DNA of 64,000 nucleotides, from assembly GCF_009834515.1 (NCBI RefSeq), contig NZ_CP019426.1, positions 62,001 to 126,000 on the forward strand. The letters run 5' to 3'. The position numbers and the translations under genes are program-made. The notes under the pieces were generated by a model, which saw only the letters and a program-made list of their open reading frames with translations, made no database searches and was not told where the DNA came from. Within the stretch, counting starts at the first letter, position 1. Each line of letters opens with the position of its first letter. Shown here piece after piece: positions 1-9,049 of the stretch. This stretch comes from Pseudomonas sp. R84 (GTDB lineage Bacteria; Pseudomonadota; Gammaproteobacteria; Pseudomonadales; Pseudomonadaceae).

Positions 1-1213
1 GTACCGCCAAGGCGTTACCAATCACGTTCAGAGCGGTACGCGCCATGTCCATGATGCGGTCGACACCGGCGATGAACGCCAGACCTTCCAGCGGAATACC
101 CACGCTGCCCAGAGTGGCCAGCAGTACCACGAAGGACACGCCCGGTACGCCGGCGATGCCTTTGGAGGTGACCATCAGGGTCAGCACCAGCAGCAGTTGT
201 TGGCTGATCGACAGATCGATGCCGTACAGCTGAGCAATGAAGATCGCGGCGATCGACTGGTACAGGGTCGAACCGTCGAGGTTGAACGAATAACCGGTCG
301 GTACCACGAAGCTGCAGATGGCTTTCGGTGCGCCGTAGGCTTCCATCTTCTCGATCACCCGTGGCAGCACGGTTTCCGAGGAGGCAGTGGAGTAGGCCAG
401 CACCAGCTCATCCTTGAAGATGCGCATCAGCTTGATCACCGAGAAGCCGAACAGCTTGGCGATCAGGCCCAGTACCACGAAGGCGAAGAAGGCGATGGCG
501 ACGTAAACCAGGATCACCAGTTTGGCCAGCGGCAGCAGCGAGGCGAAGCCGAAGTTGGCGACGGTCACCGCGATCAGTGCGAACACGCCGATCGGCGCAT
601 AGTTCATGATCGTGTGGGTGACTTTGAACATGCTTTCCGAGACGCCCTGGAACATCTTCACCAGCGGCTCGCGCAGGTCCGACTGCAGGCTCGACAGACC
701 GAGACCGAACAGCACGGAGAAGAAGATGATCGGCAGCATTTCGCCGCGGGCCATGGCCGCGAAGATGTTCGACGGGATCAGGTTGAGGATGGTCTCGATG
801 AACGCGTGTTCATGCTGTACCTCGGCGGCGGTTGCCTGGTACTTGGAGATGTCCACCGTGCCGAGGGTGCTCATGTCGATGCCTGTGCCCGGATGGAACA
901 GGTTGGCCAGCAACAGGCCGACGACGATGGCGATGGTGGTGACGATTTCGAAATAGATGATCGTCTTCAGGCCGATACGCCCGAGCTTCTTGGCGTCGCC
1001 CACGCCGGCAATGCCGACAATCAGGGAAGAGATGACGATCGGGATCACGATCATCTTGATCAGACGGATAAAGATATCGCCTGCCGGTTGCAGGACGTTG
1101 CTGATCCACCAGGCCTTCTCGGCACTGAAGTGGTTGAGCAACGCACCAATTGCAATACCCAAAACCAGACCGATGAGGATCTGCCAGGCGAGGCTAATTT
1201 TTGCCTTCTTCAT
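1..1213 (-). CDS. gltP: Proton/sodium-glutamate (dicarboxylate) symporter, partial
   Basis: Inner-membrane symporter of the dicarboxylate/amino acid:cation family (DAACS), importing glutamate or aspartate with protons or sodium. The reverse strand reads MKKAKISLAWQILIGLVLG from an ATG at 1213 and stays open to the window edge, so about 404 N-terminal residues are present and the last ~40 are missing. Visible signatures are a serine-rich hairpin (AYSTASSETVLPRV), the GYSFNLDGSTLYQ segment that binds substrate and cation, and the late RTALNVIGNALAV segment. A weak AAGGGTAAAG precedes the start. It sits to the left of the ivy/algB block, as I recall for gltP in P. aeruginosa. The family is certain; the exact substrate is inferred. 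Confidence 0.9.
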   Translation of the reverse strand, partial: MKKAKISLAWQILIGLVLGIAIGALLNHFSAEKAWWISNVLQPAGDIFIRLIKMIVIPIVISSLIVGIAGVGDAKKLGRIGLKTIIYFEIVTTIAIVVGLLLANLFHPGTGIDMSTLGTVDISKYQATAAEVQHEHAFIETILNLIPSNIFAAMARGEMLPIIFFSVLFGLGLSSLQSDLREPLVKMFQGVSESMFKVTHTIMNYAPIGVFALIAVTVANFGFASLLPLAKLVILVYVAIAFFAFVVLGLIAKLFGFSVIKLMRIFKDELVLAYSTASSETVLPRVIEKMEAYGAPKAICSFVVPTGYSFNLDGSTLYQSIAAIFIAQLYGIDLSISQQLLLVLTLMVTSKGIAGVPGVSFVVLLATLGSVGIPLEGLAFIAGVDRIMDMARTALNVIGNALAV

Positions 1214-1915
1214 TATCTTTACCCTTACTTGCGTTTGACTCAGGCACATGCAGGAACTGGAACGCTCATTAGCGGAAAAGTCTGTGCATCTGCCTCCGTA
1301 TAAGGTGCCCCGAAGCGCGTGATTACGGCTCTTCGGCAGGCGAAAAAAGGCGCAACTATTCCGATGCAAGGTTGCGCCGTCTAATGCCGTAAACGCCTAC
1401 CCTATGCCGAATCGGCATGAGCTTTTTTAAATGAAACTGGCGTCCCAACCGGTTCGATTGTGACATTTCGGCCGGCATAAGTGCCGTGAACCGGTCTTTA
1501 CAGCGTGGGTTGGTTATTTTTTGAACGAGAAAAATCGACAAAAAATCTAGGAAAAAGCCTACGCAGGAAGACTAGAAGTCCTACTGTTTAAACGGTCTCT
1601 TTGTCGATATACGGTCGCCGTGAAACACCGCGTAATGTTTTTGCGCGCAGTGTCAGCGATAAAAAGGATGAGCTGGACGCTCTGGATCAATGTTTTGCGT
1701 GTTTGAAAGCTCAGCGCAAGTCCGTCGAACCACTGTGGGTCGGCGAACCTGCGGCGCAGCTTTTACCCTGACCCGGCCCTCGCGCAGGCACTCCCTGTAC
1801 CCGTAGGTCACTCCGACCCTGCAACAGTCAGAACGTCCCGGCCCCCTGGTCATGCGCCAGCCTTCCTCAGGTCGGCGCAATGGAAGACAGCAGGGCTGCT
1901 GTCTTCATGTTCAGA
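1214..1915. other. 700-bp intergenic region with hairpins and no convincing gene
   Basis: This lies between the gltP start and the ivy stop. It holds a GGCGCAAC/GTTGCGCC hairpin (about 1346-1377), a plus-strand hairpin ATGCCG-AAT-CGGCAT followed closely by six T (1404-1428), an imperfect palindrome near 1565-1583, and a coding-like plus-strand frame at 1601-1771 lacking a good start or ribosome-binding site. The gltP promoter must be in the left part. No recognised gene was seen. Confidence 0.5.
1883..1906 (-). terminator. Perfect inverted repeat downstream of ivy
   Basis: A GAAGACAGCA stem repeats as TGCTGTCTTC around a four-base loop, starting 10 bp past the ivy stop codon. No T-run follows on the minus strand, so it is a transcript-end hairpin candidate rather than a canonical intrinsic terminator. 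Confidence 0.45.
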
Positions 1916-2380
1916 TCAGTACCACTTCGGATCTTTTTTCAGGGTTTCCATTAGCAGATCCTGCATGCCCTGGTCGGGTTTGCCGAGGAAGCGGTAGGTG
2001 GCATGTCGCGTTGGCGACTTGTCGGCCGGCAGTCCCTCGGGCACATCAACGAGCATGGCGTAAGCGTCTTTCTTGTCGAAACTGAACGCGACGATCAAGC
2101 GGTGGTTCAAGCACTTGTCTGCGGATTCGCAGAGCGGCCCGACCAGATACTGGTCGCCATCTTCAGTTACGGCATTCATTTGCTGGTCAGGCGTGCCGGA
2201 CAGGTTCATCACCCATTCCGGCAGGCGCTCTTCCTTCTTCACCACGCCTTCCCAGGTTTCCCGGTATTGCGGGTCGGAACTCAACAGTTCGTTGACTCGC
2301 GTCTGGCCGTCATTGGCCGCCATCGCCATGGCACTACCGCCCAGAAGCAGGGCGGCTGCCAGTGTCTTTAACACACTCAT
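1916..2380 (-). CDS. ivy: Inhibitor of vertebrate lysozyme (Ivy) family protein
   Basis: Predicted periplasmic inhibitor of C-type lysozyme, 154 aa. Residues 1-21 form a signal peptide ending AMA. The mature part shows the Ivy-type WEGVVKKEERLPEWV region (about 43-57). A loop is bounded by C84 and C90 (CESADKC), the position where the lysozyme-blocking loop of E. coli Ivy lies between paired cysteines. The loop is not the textbook CKPHDC, so inhibition of lysozyme is inferred from the family. The start lies 2 bp after the stop of the upstream DUF1328 gene, implying translational coupling. PAO1 has an Ivy-like gene at this place between gltP and algB, from memory. Confidence 0.8.
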   Translation of the reverse strand: MSVLKTLAAALLLGGSAMAMAANDGQTRVNELLSSDPQYRETWEGVVKKEERLPEWVMNLSGTPDQQMNAVTEDGDQYLVGPLCESADKCLNHRLIVAFSFDKKDAYAMLVDVPEGLPADKSPTRHATYRFLGKPDQGMQDLLMETLKKDPKWY

Positions 2381-2382
2381 CG

Positions 2383-2619
<237 letters not shown>

Positions 2620-2904
2620 TTAGAAAACCCAGCGCTCTTCACGTGGCAGTTGATCCAGTGGCTGCGCCTGATCGACGTCCATCATGCGCATCGAGGCGCT
2701 TTCGGCCTGACTGCTGCTGACGGCGCTGAAGTGCGTTTGCGTGTTGTGCTGGATCGAAATCAACGGCTCAACCTGCTGGCTGTTTTCCCAGCGCAGGTAT
2801 TGCTGGCAGGCGATCAGGGTGATCAGCAGCGCCAATACGCCAAACAGACCTTGCTGGATGTGCAGTGGCGAGATACGCACTTGGGCGGCACGTGGGCGAG
2901 TCAT
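2620..2904 (-). CDS. Hypothetical 94-aa single-pass membrane protein
   Basis: Not recognised beyond its position; a small conserved protein occupies the same place next to algB in PAO1, from memory. The start at 2904 (MTRPRAAQVRIS) has GAGGAA seven bases upstream. A frame extending further upstream has no such support. One hydrophobic helix lies at about residues 20-38 after a basic N-terminus. The remaining ~55 residues (WENSQQVEPLISIQHNTQTH and onward) would be periplasmic, polar and Ser/Gln-rich. It is 72 bp upstream of DUF1328 on the same strand and may be cotranscribed with it and ivy. Function unknown. Confidence 0.7.
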   Translation of the reverse strand: MTRPRAAQVRISPLHIQQGLFGVLALLITLIACQQYLRWENSQQVEPLISIQHNTQTHFSAVSSSQAESASMRMMDVDQAQPLDQLPREERWVF

Positions 2905-3331
2905 CCTGGGTTCCTCACTCTTATTCGGTTGGGGCAGTTCTGATCTGCCCGGGATGAGTGAGATATTGCAGCCTGCATGCCAGTTTTTTATTTGAAAAAT
3001 ATTCAATAAAATCAATGAGTTGTAAGCATGATGAAAAACGTCTGCGACGCATCCTGCACGATGGGTCCTCTGGGGTCGTGCGCAATGCACGATTTTTTCG
3101 TAGGAGAATTCATTCTTATGGAATTGAGAGCAGGGCGTAGATGTCAGAAAAGTACGCAGGGAATGCCCTGCAAATCTGAATTTGTTTAAAAAACCAGCAA
3201 AACCAACAACTTGGCTGTAAAGGCAGGAGAGAGCTACCCTCCTATGGCTGGCATCGTTCAGAATCAACCATGCAACTTGCCCGATTTTTCCGGGACTAAC
3301 CCAAGACCAATCACTATGGAGCGTAGGAAAA
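2905..3331. other. Divergent intergenic region upstream of algB
   Basis: This AT-rich region separates the 94-aa membrane-protein gene from algB and must hold promoters for both. It also contains a complete plus-strand terminator (3076-3098) with no recognised gene before it, and a GCAGGG-AATG-CCCTGC palindrome at 3156-3171. I could not place a convincing AlgU (GAACTT/TCTGA) promoter for algB by eye, although algB is AlgU-controlled in P. aeruginosa. Confidence 0.5.
3076..3098 (+). terminator. Orphan intrinsic terminator upstream of algB
   Basis: A TCGTGC-GCAAT-GCACGA stem-loop is followed at once by six T on the plus strand. No plus-strand gene ends here. It would terminate an unannotated short RNA starting somewhere after about 3000, or attenuate read-through towards algB. 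Confidence 0.6.
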
Positions 3332-4678
3332 ATGGAATCTGCCACTGAGCATCAAGGCCGCATTCTGCTGGTGGACGACGAATCCGCCATCCTGCGTACT
3401 TTCCGTTATTGCCTCGAAGACGAGGGCTATACGGTGGCCACCGCCAACAGCGCGGCTCAGGCCGAGGCATTGTTGCAGCGCCAGGTCTTCGACCTGTGCT
3501 TCCTTGATTTGCGCCTGGGCGAAGACAACGGTCTCGACGTGCTGGCGCAGATGCGCATTCAGGCGCCGTGGATGCGCGTGGTCATCGTCACCGCGCATTC
3601 GGCTGTCGATACCGCCGTCGATGCGATCCAGGCGGGCGCCGCCGACTATCTGGTCAAGCCGTGCAGCCCGGATCAGTTGCGTTTGGCCACCGCCAAGCAA
3701 CTGGAAGTGCGCCAACTGTCAGCGCGCCTCGAAGCGCTGGAAGGCGAGATCCGCAAACCGAAGGACGGGCTCGATTCCCACAGCCCGGCGATGAAAGTCG
3801 TATTGGAAACCGCCCGCCAGGTCGCCGGCACCGACGCCAACATTCTTATCCTCGGCGAGTCCGGTACCGGTAAAGGTGAGCTGGCCCGAGCGATTCATGG
3901 CTGGAGCAAACGTGAGAAGAAATCCTGCGTGACCATCAACTGCCCGTCGTTGACCGCCGAACTGATGGAAAGCGAGCTGTTCGGCCACAGTCGCGGTGCG
4001 TTTACCGGCGCCAGTGAAAGCACGCTGGGCCGGGTTAATCAGGCCGACGGCGGTACGCTGTTTCTCGACGAGATCGGCGATTTTCCCCTGACATTGCAAC
4101 CCAAGTTGCTGCGTTTCATTCAAGACAAGGAATATGAGCGGGTAGGGGATCCAGTCACCCGTCGCGCTGACGTACGCATTCTGGCTGCGACCAACCTCAA
4201 CCTGGAAGACATGGTCCGTGACGGGCGTTTCCGTGAAGACCTGCTCTATCGCTTGAACGTCATCACCCTGCACTTGCCGCCACTGCGTGAGCGCGCCGAA
4301 GACATTCTGACTTTGGCTGATCGCTTCCTCGCTCGCTTCGTTAAAGAGTACGCACGTCCGGCACGGGGCTTCAGCGACGAGGCTCGCGAGGCGCTGCTGG
4401 GCTACCGCTGGCCGGGCAACATTCGTGAGCTGCGTAACGTGGTTGAGCGGGCGAGCATCATCTGCCCGCAGGAACGCGTGGAAATCAGCCACCTCGGCAT
4501 GGCCGAACAACCGGCCAACAATGCGCCAAGAGTCGGTGCGGCGCTGAGTCTCGACGAGTTGGAAAAAGCCCATATCGGCGCGGTGCTCGCCACCGCCGGC
4601 ACGCTGGATCAAGCGGCGAAAACCCTGGGCATCGACGCCTCGACCCTGTATCGCAAGCGCAAGCAGTACAACCTGTGA
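3332..4678 (+). CDS. algB: Sigma-54-type response regulator AlgB
   Basis: NtrC-family response regulator of 448 aa, partner of KinB, controlling alginate synthesis and virulence traits in pseudomonads. The receiver domain (about 8-125) has the acidic pair D15/D16, phospho-acceptor D59, T87 and K109. The AAA+ domain has Walker A GESGTGKG at 175-182 and GAFTGA at 222-227, the loop that contacts sigma-54. The C-terminus ends in a Fis-type helix-turn-helix (LDQAAKTLGIDASTLYRKRK). The start has AGGAAAA just upstream. It is followed 10 bp later by kinB in one operon. Length and all key residues match the family, and the kinB neighbour makes the identity nearly certain. Confidence 0.97.
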   Translation: MESATEHQGRILLVDDESAILRTFRYCLEDEGYTVATANSAAQAEALLQRQVFDLCFLDLRLGEDNGLDVLAQMRIQAPWMRVVIVTAHSAVDTAVDAIQAGAADYLVKPCSPDQLRLATAKQLEVRQLSARLEALEGEIRKPKDGLDSHSPAMKVVLETARQVAGTDANILILGESGTGKGELARAIHGWSKREKKSCVTINCPSLTAELMESELFGHSRGAFTGASESTLGRVNQADGGTLFLDEIGDFPLTLQPKLLRFIQDKEYERVGDPVTRRADVRILAATNLNLEDMVRDGRFREDLLYRLNVITLHLPPLRERAEDILTLADRFLARFVKEYARPARGFSDEAREALLGYRWPGNIRELRNVVERASIICPQERVEISHLGMAEQPANNAPRVGAALSLDELEKAHIGAVLATAGTLDQAAKTLGIDASTLYRKRKQYNL

Positions 4679-4688
4679 GCGCCGGGCG

Positions 4689-6479
4689 ATGAAACTGGCG
4701 ATGAAGTTGCGCACGCGGTTGTTCCTGAGTATTTCCGCCTTGATCACGGTGGCCTTGCTCGGGCTGTTGCTCGGGCTGGTCAGCGTGATGCAGATGGCCG
4801 GCACTCAAGAAGCTTTGGTGCGCAGCAACTTCGTCACTCTGGATCTGGGGCTCAAGTTGCGGCAGACGCTGGGTGATCAACTGATCATCATGCTGGCCGA
4901 AAAGCCTGATCCCGTGGCGTTCGAAGCGTCGAAACAGCATTACTTCGAGTTGCTGGACCAAGGCATCGCCCAAGAGCAAGAGGGCGATGGTCGGCTATAC
5001 GGCTTCAGTCGGGCAAAAGCGGATTATCTGAGCTTCCTGGAAGCTTTCGATTTGTCGCGTGACCCGGCCGGCTCCATAAGCAGCAGCGCTGACTTCAGGG
5101 AGCGCTTCAATACGTTGCGCAACGGACTGATCACCGAACACAAGCATGCACTGGATAACATCAACGCGGTACAGCGTGAGGCGCGTGACCGTGCCTTGTT
5201 GATTGCGGGTCTGCTTGGATTTGTCGGATTGGCGGTGCTGATCATCGGTTTCATCACGGCCCACGGGATTGCCAGGCGTTTTGGCGCGCCGATCGAGGCG
5301 CTGGCGCAAGCGGCGGACAATATCGGCCAAGGCAATTTTGAAGTGACCCTGCCGATTTCGTCGGCGATGGAAATGAATCAGCTGACCAAGCGTTTCGGCA
5401 TGATGGCTGAGGCACTGCGCGAACATCAGGCGACCAACGTCGATGAATTGCTCGCCGGCCAGCAACGCTTGCAAGCGGTACTCGACAGCATCGATGACGG
5501 CTTGCTGATGATCGACCGCCAGGGGAATCTGGAGCACCTCAATCCCGTCGCTCAGCGGCAGTTGGGTTGGGACGATGATCGTCTCGGCCAGGGACTGGGC
5601 ACGGCGCTGGAACGACCAGAGCTGGATGCGCAGCTGCAACTGGTGCTGCGCGGCGGCACGCTGGAGCGGGCGCCGGAAGATTTGAGTATTGAGGTTGACG
5701 GCGAATCACGCCTGCTGACCTACAGCCTGACGCCGGTCAGTCATACCCAAGGGCATATTCTCGGCGCGGTGATGGTGCTGCACGATGTCACCGAGCAGCG
5801 TGCCTTCGAACGGGTGCGCAGTGAATTCGTGCTGCGCGCTTCACATGAGCTACGCACGCCGGTTACCGGCATGCACATGGCCTTCGGTTTGTTCCGCGAG
5901 CGAGCGAAGTTTCCAGCGGAGTCGCGCGAGGCTGATCTGCTCGACACCGTGAATGAGGAAATGCAGCGCCTGATGCAGTTGATCAATGACTTGCTTAACT
6001 TCTCGCGTTATCAGAATGGCCTGCAGAAACTCACACTGGCGCCATGCTCCATCGAAGACTTGCTGGAGCAGGCGCAGCTGCGCTTTGCCGATTCGGCGGC
6101 GGCCAAGGGCATCGCCCTGAATGTCGAAGTACAGGCGCCGCTGCCACGTTTGCAGGCTGATCAGGCGCAACTCGATCGCGTGCTCGACAACCTGATCGAC
6201 AACGCCCTGCGCCATACCGCCCGCGACGGTCAGATTCGCTTGCAGGCACGTCGGCATGGCGAGCGGGTGATAATCAGCGTCGAAGACAACGGTGAAGGCA
6301 TTGCCTACGGCCAGCAAGGGCGAATCTTCGAGCCGTTCGTGCAGGTCGGGCGCAAGAAGGGCGGCGCTGGACTGGGTCTGGCGCTGTGCAAGGAAATCGT
6401 CCAGCTGCATGGCGGACGCATGGGGGTTTATTCGCGGCCGGGGCAGGGCACGCAGTTCTATATGGCGCTCGCGGTTTAG
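4689..6479 (+). CDS. kinB: Sensor histidine kinase KinB
   Basis: Inner-membrane sensor kinase/phosphatase for AlgB, 596 aa. Transmembrane helix 1 spans about 12-33. The periplasmic sensor region (about 37-168) is mostly helical. Transmembrane helix 2 spans about 169-191, followed by a HAMP domain (about 192-245). A PAS domain (about 258-370) begins near QAVLDSIDDGLLMID. The HisKA box RASHELRTPVTG holds H386, and the ATPase domain has an N-box (DNLIDNALRH) and glycine boxes (DNGEGI, GGAGLGLAL). In P. aeruginosa KinB mainly dephosphorylates AlgB. Its stop codon overlaps that of the convergent EAL gene by 4 bp, leaving no room for a terminator between them. Confidence 0.96.
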   Translation: MKLAMKLRTRLFLSISALITVALLGLLLGLVSVMQMAGTQEALVRSNFVTLDLGLKLRQTLGDQLIIMLAEKPDPVAFEASKQHYFELLDQGIAQEQEGDGRLYGFSRAKADYLSFLEAFDLSRDPAGSISSSADFRERFNTLRNGLITEHKHALDNINAVQREARDRALLIAGLLGFVGLAVLIIGFITAHGIARRFGAPIEALAQAADNIGQGNFEVTLPISSAMEMNQLTKRFGMMAEALREHQATNVDELLAGQQRLQAVLDSIDDGLLMIDRQGNLEHLNPVAQRQLGWDDDRLGQGLGTALERPELDAQLQLVLRGGTLERAPEDLSIEVDGESRLLTYSLTPVSHTQGHILGAVMVLHDVTEQRAFERVRSEFVLRASHELRTPVTGMHMAFGLFRERAKFPAESREADLLDTVNEEMQRLMQLINDLLNFSRYQNGLQKLTLAPCSIEDLLEQAQLRFADSAAAKGIALNVEVQAPLPRLQADQAQLDRVLDNLIDNALRHTARDGQIRLQARRHGERVIISVEDNGEGIAYGQQGRIFEPFVQVGRKKGGAGLGLALCKEIVQLHGGRMGVYSRPGQGTQFYMALAV

Positions 6480-8092
6480 GCTTCGTCGTCCATACGCCTT
6501 CCCGCGAGGCGTCGGCCACGGGTGATCAGTTCGATGAACTGCACCGCGCTCAGCGCATGGGCGAACAACCAGCCTTGACCGAATTTCACGCCTTCGCTAC
6601 TGAGCAGCTCAGCCTGTGATTCCAGTTCGATGCCTTCGGCAATCACCTTCAGATCCAGCGCCTGGGCCATGTGAATGATGTGCGGAGCGACGCCGCTGCT
6701 GGCGGCGTCATGACCCAGTGCATCAATAAACGCTTTGTCGATCTTCAGGCAGTCCACCGGCAAGGTTTGCAGGTAGGCGAGGCTGCAATAGCCGGTGCCG
6801 AAGTCGTCGATCAACACCTGATGGCCGACATCGCGCAAGGCTTGCAGGTTTTCCCGCGCCACCACCACGTCAATCAAGCCACGCTCAGTGACCTCGAAGG
6901 CTATCTGCCGCGCGGCTACACGATGGAGCGTTAGCAGCCGCGCCATGACCTGGCCGATGCGCGGCACCATCACGTCGCAGGCAGCCAGGTTGACCGAGAT
7001 ATACAGTTGCGGATTGGCTCGCAGCACCGGACCCAGTTGCTCCAGCAAACGCTGGAGGACAAAGTCGGTCATCTGCCGAATCTGCCCGGTATTTTCCGCC
7101 ATGGGGATGAACAGGTCCGGGCTGGTCAGTGTGCCGTCGGGGCGGCGCCAGCGCAGCAGCGCTTCGGCGCCGACGCAGTTGCGGCTGTCGAGGTCGAAGA
7201 TCGGCTGGTAGAGCACCTGTAGCTCGCCCCGGCGAATGGCGCCATTGAGTTCGGCGTCCAGTGACTGGCGCTGGCGCACCAGCAAGAACACAAAGAACCC
7301 TAGGAATGCGCCGAGCACTAGACAGGCCGGAACCATCCACCACCAGATCGCAGGGATGTGCATGCCGGTGCGCGGCGTGATCAGCACCAGTTGATATTCC
7401 GGGTTGTTGGTGGGCATGCGGTAGATCAGCCGAGTCTGAGTGACTTGTAATGACTCGCGGCTTTTCGGTGGCCAATGTTCGGTCGGTGGCCAGGCCTGCG
7501 CCGTACCGAGGACCGGGATCGCCCGGGTGCCGTGATCGAGAACCACCAAAAGGCTGCTGCCGGGCGACAGATCGACCATGTCGGTCAGATGCCCACGTGA
7601 TGTGGCCACACGAAAATTGCCGCGGCCCAGCATCAGCGCGGCGCGGTTTTCATCGGGTTCGGTGGTGGTATTGAGCCAATAGCTGTAAGTCGGCCCTCTG
7701 ATATCCGGCGCCCGTACTACCGACACGCCTTCCTGACGTGGGCGGTTGGAGCAGATCCGCGTGGCGTCCATGTAAGCCGCTTCGTAGACGAAGCGATAGT
7801 TGAAGGTGACTTGCTGCAGGGTCGCGATCATTTCATCGTCACAACTGCGCAATGGCTGCGCTTCGAGATCGTCAAGACTTTCGCGTAACTGGCCGAACAA
7901 TTGTTCGAGGCGGGCGAGGAAACGTTCGCCTTGCGCGTTCATTTCCTGACTTTCGCTTTGCTCGACCTGTCGCATTGCCACGAACATTCCGCCGGCGATC
8001 AGCAGGCAGGCACTGAGGACAGCCGCGATCATCGCCAAAAACCACGGGCGATAAAACCAGCTACGCAGCGTCTCTCGGGTAGCAACCATCAT
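6476..8092 (-). CDS. CSS-motif c-di-GMP phosphodiesterase (EAL domain)
   Basis: Inner-membrane enzyme predicted to hydrolyse cyclic di-GMP, 538 aa. Transmembrane helix 1 is near residues 18-40. A periplasmic CSS-type domain follows with C84 (RSCDDE) and C114 (ICSN), the cysteine pair whose oxidation state controls such enzymes in E. coli. A second helix lies near 245-270. The EAL domain (about 280-525) keeps GAEALLRW (EAL signature), SVNLAA, FEVTERG, the loop IDDFGTGYCSL, LKIDKAFI and AEGIE, so catalysis looks intact. As I recall, PAO1 has ampDh2 directly after kinB, so this gene would be an addition here. It is convergent with kinB; the start used is ATG at 8092. Confidence 0.93.
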   Translation of the reverse strand: MMVATRETLRSWFYRPWFLAMIAAVLSACLLIAGGMFVAMRQVEQSESQEMNAQGERFLARLEQLFGQLRESLDDLEAQPLRSCDDEMIATLQQVTFNYRFVYEAAYMDATRICSNRPRQEGVSVVRAPDIRGPTYSYWLNTTTEPDENRAALMLGRGNFRVATSRGHLTDMVDLSPGSSLLVVLDHGTRAIPVLGTAQAWPPTEHWPPKSRESLQVTQTRLIYRMPTNNPEYQLVLITPRTGMHIPAIWWWMVPACLVLGAFLGFFVFLLVRQRQSLDAELNGAIRRGELQVLYQPIFDLDSRNCVGAEALLRWRRPDGTLTSPDLFIPMAENTGQIRQMTDFVLQRLLEQLGPVLRANPQLYISVNLAACDVMVPRIGQVMARLLTLHRVAARQIAFEVTERGLIDVVVARENLQALRDVGHQVLIDDFGTGYCSLAYLQTLPVDCLKIDKAFIDALGHDAASSGVAPHIIHMAQALDLKVIAEGIELESQAELLSSEGVKFGQGWLFAHALSAVQFIELITRGRRLAGRRMDDEA

Positions 8093-8165
8093 GGAATATC
8101 CGAAGAATTACCAATGAGTTATAGCTGCTGATTGCGATTTCGCCCTAACCGTCGGGCGGGCGTCA

Positions 8166-8948
8166 TTATTTTGTCTGGTTAAGTACCAGCAACAACGCTG
8201 CCGTTTGCGCATCCGGCGTGCCGTCGAAGCGCGAGGGCCGGAAGTGCATCTGGAACGCGGCGAGGACATGGCGCGTGGCGATGTCCAGCTCGCCGGTCTG
8301 TGGTGTGTCATAACCCAAGTGCGCCAATTGCGCCTGGAACCAGCTGATGCTTGGCAGCTCGCTGCTGTTGAACAGCATCTGCTGACGCGCAACCGCCTGT
8401 TCGTTCGGCCATATGCCCAGGCCTTCGGCAGCGAGGCGCTTCCACGGGAACAATGGGCCCGGATCGAGTTTGCGCAGTGGTGCGATGTCGCTGTGGCCGA
8501 TGATGTGCCGCGGGCTGACGCCGTTGCGCTTGCTGATGTCCTTGAGCAGGACGATCAACGATTGGATCTGCGCTTCGCTGTACGGATACCACAGACGCCC
8601 GGTCGGCGTGTCTTTGAAGCCTGGATTGACGATTTCAATGCCGATCGAGCTGGAGTTGAGCCAGGTACGGCCCTGCCATTGGCTTTCGCCGGCATGCCAG
8701 GCGCGCTGGTTCTCATCCATCAGTTTATAGACGGTGCCGCCCTTGTCGTCGCCGATCAGGTAATGGCTGCTGACCTCGCCGTGGGTCAGCAATTGCAGAG
8801 AGCGCTCCAGCGAGGCCGACGTGTAATGCACGATCACGAACTGGATACGGCTGTCGTAATTGGCCGAAGGATGGCTGATGTCGTAACGCGGGCTGCTGGA
8901 ACAAGCGGCCAGAACGAGCAGCGAAGCGAGGAGGGCAAAGAATTTCAT
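8166..8948 (-). CDS. ampDh2: N-acetylmuramoyl-L-alanine amidase AmpDh2 (lipoprotein)
   Basis: Zinc amidase that cuts the MurNAc-L-Ala bond in periplasmic peptidoglycan or recycled muropeptides. I placed the start at MKFFALLASLLVLAAC, whose lipobox LAAC would give an outer-membrane lipoprotein; an upstream TTG adds only seven residues before the signal. The Amidase_2 domain shows the first zinc His in FVIVHYTSAS and the HIIGHSDIAP...DPGPLFPW region carrying the second His and Asp. A C-terminal peptidoglycan-binding repeat (about 190-255) follows. A 73-bp gap separates it from the upstream start of the EAL gene on the same strand. The position next to kinB and dgcH fits AmpDh2 rather than AmpD or AmpDh3. 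Confidence 0.92.
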   Translation of the reverse strand: MKFFALLASLLVLAACSSSPRYDISHPSANYDSRIQFVIVHYTSASLERSLQLLTHGEVSSHYLIGDDKGGTVYKLMDENQRAWHAGESQWQGRTWLNSSSIGIEIVNPGFKDTPTGRLWYPYSEAQIQSLIVLLKDISKRNGVSPRHIIGHSDIAPLRKLDPGPLFPWKRLAAEGLGIWPNEQAVARQQMLFNSSELPSISWFQAQLAHLGYDTPQTGELDIATRHVLAAFQMHFRPSRFDGTPDAQTAALLLVLNQTK

Positions 8949-9049
8949 GGCAGAAGGCAGTACACGCAAGACAGTAATGCAACAGTGTAACGTACTGCCT
9001 TGCGTCTCGACGGCCAGTGGGCGGATTTAAACAAAATGGAACAATTTGC

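Noticed and set aside
197..1303. 368-aa plus-strand open frame over gltP
   Set aside because: Gln/Asp/His-rich shadow; the opposite strand encodes a clear symporter with family motifs.
1653..1880. 75-aa minus-strand frame upstream of gltP
   Set aside because: Arg-rich, no ribosome-binding site or family features; competing frame on the other strand is also weak.
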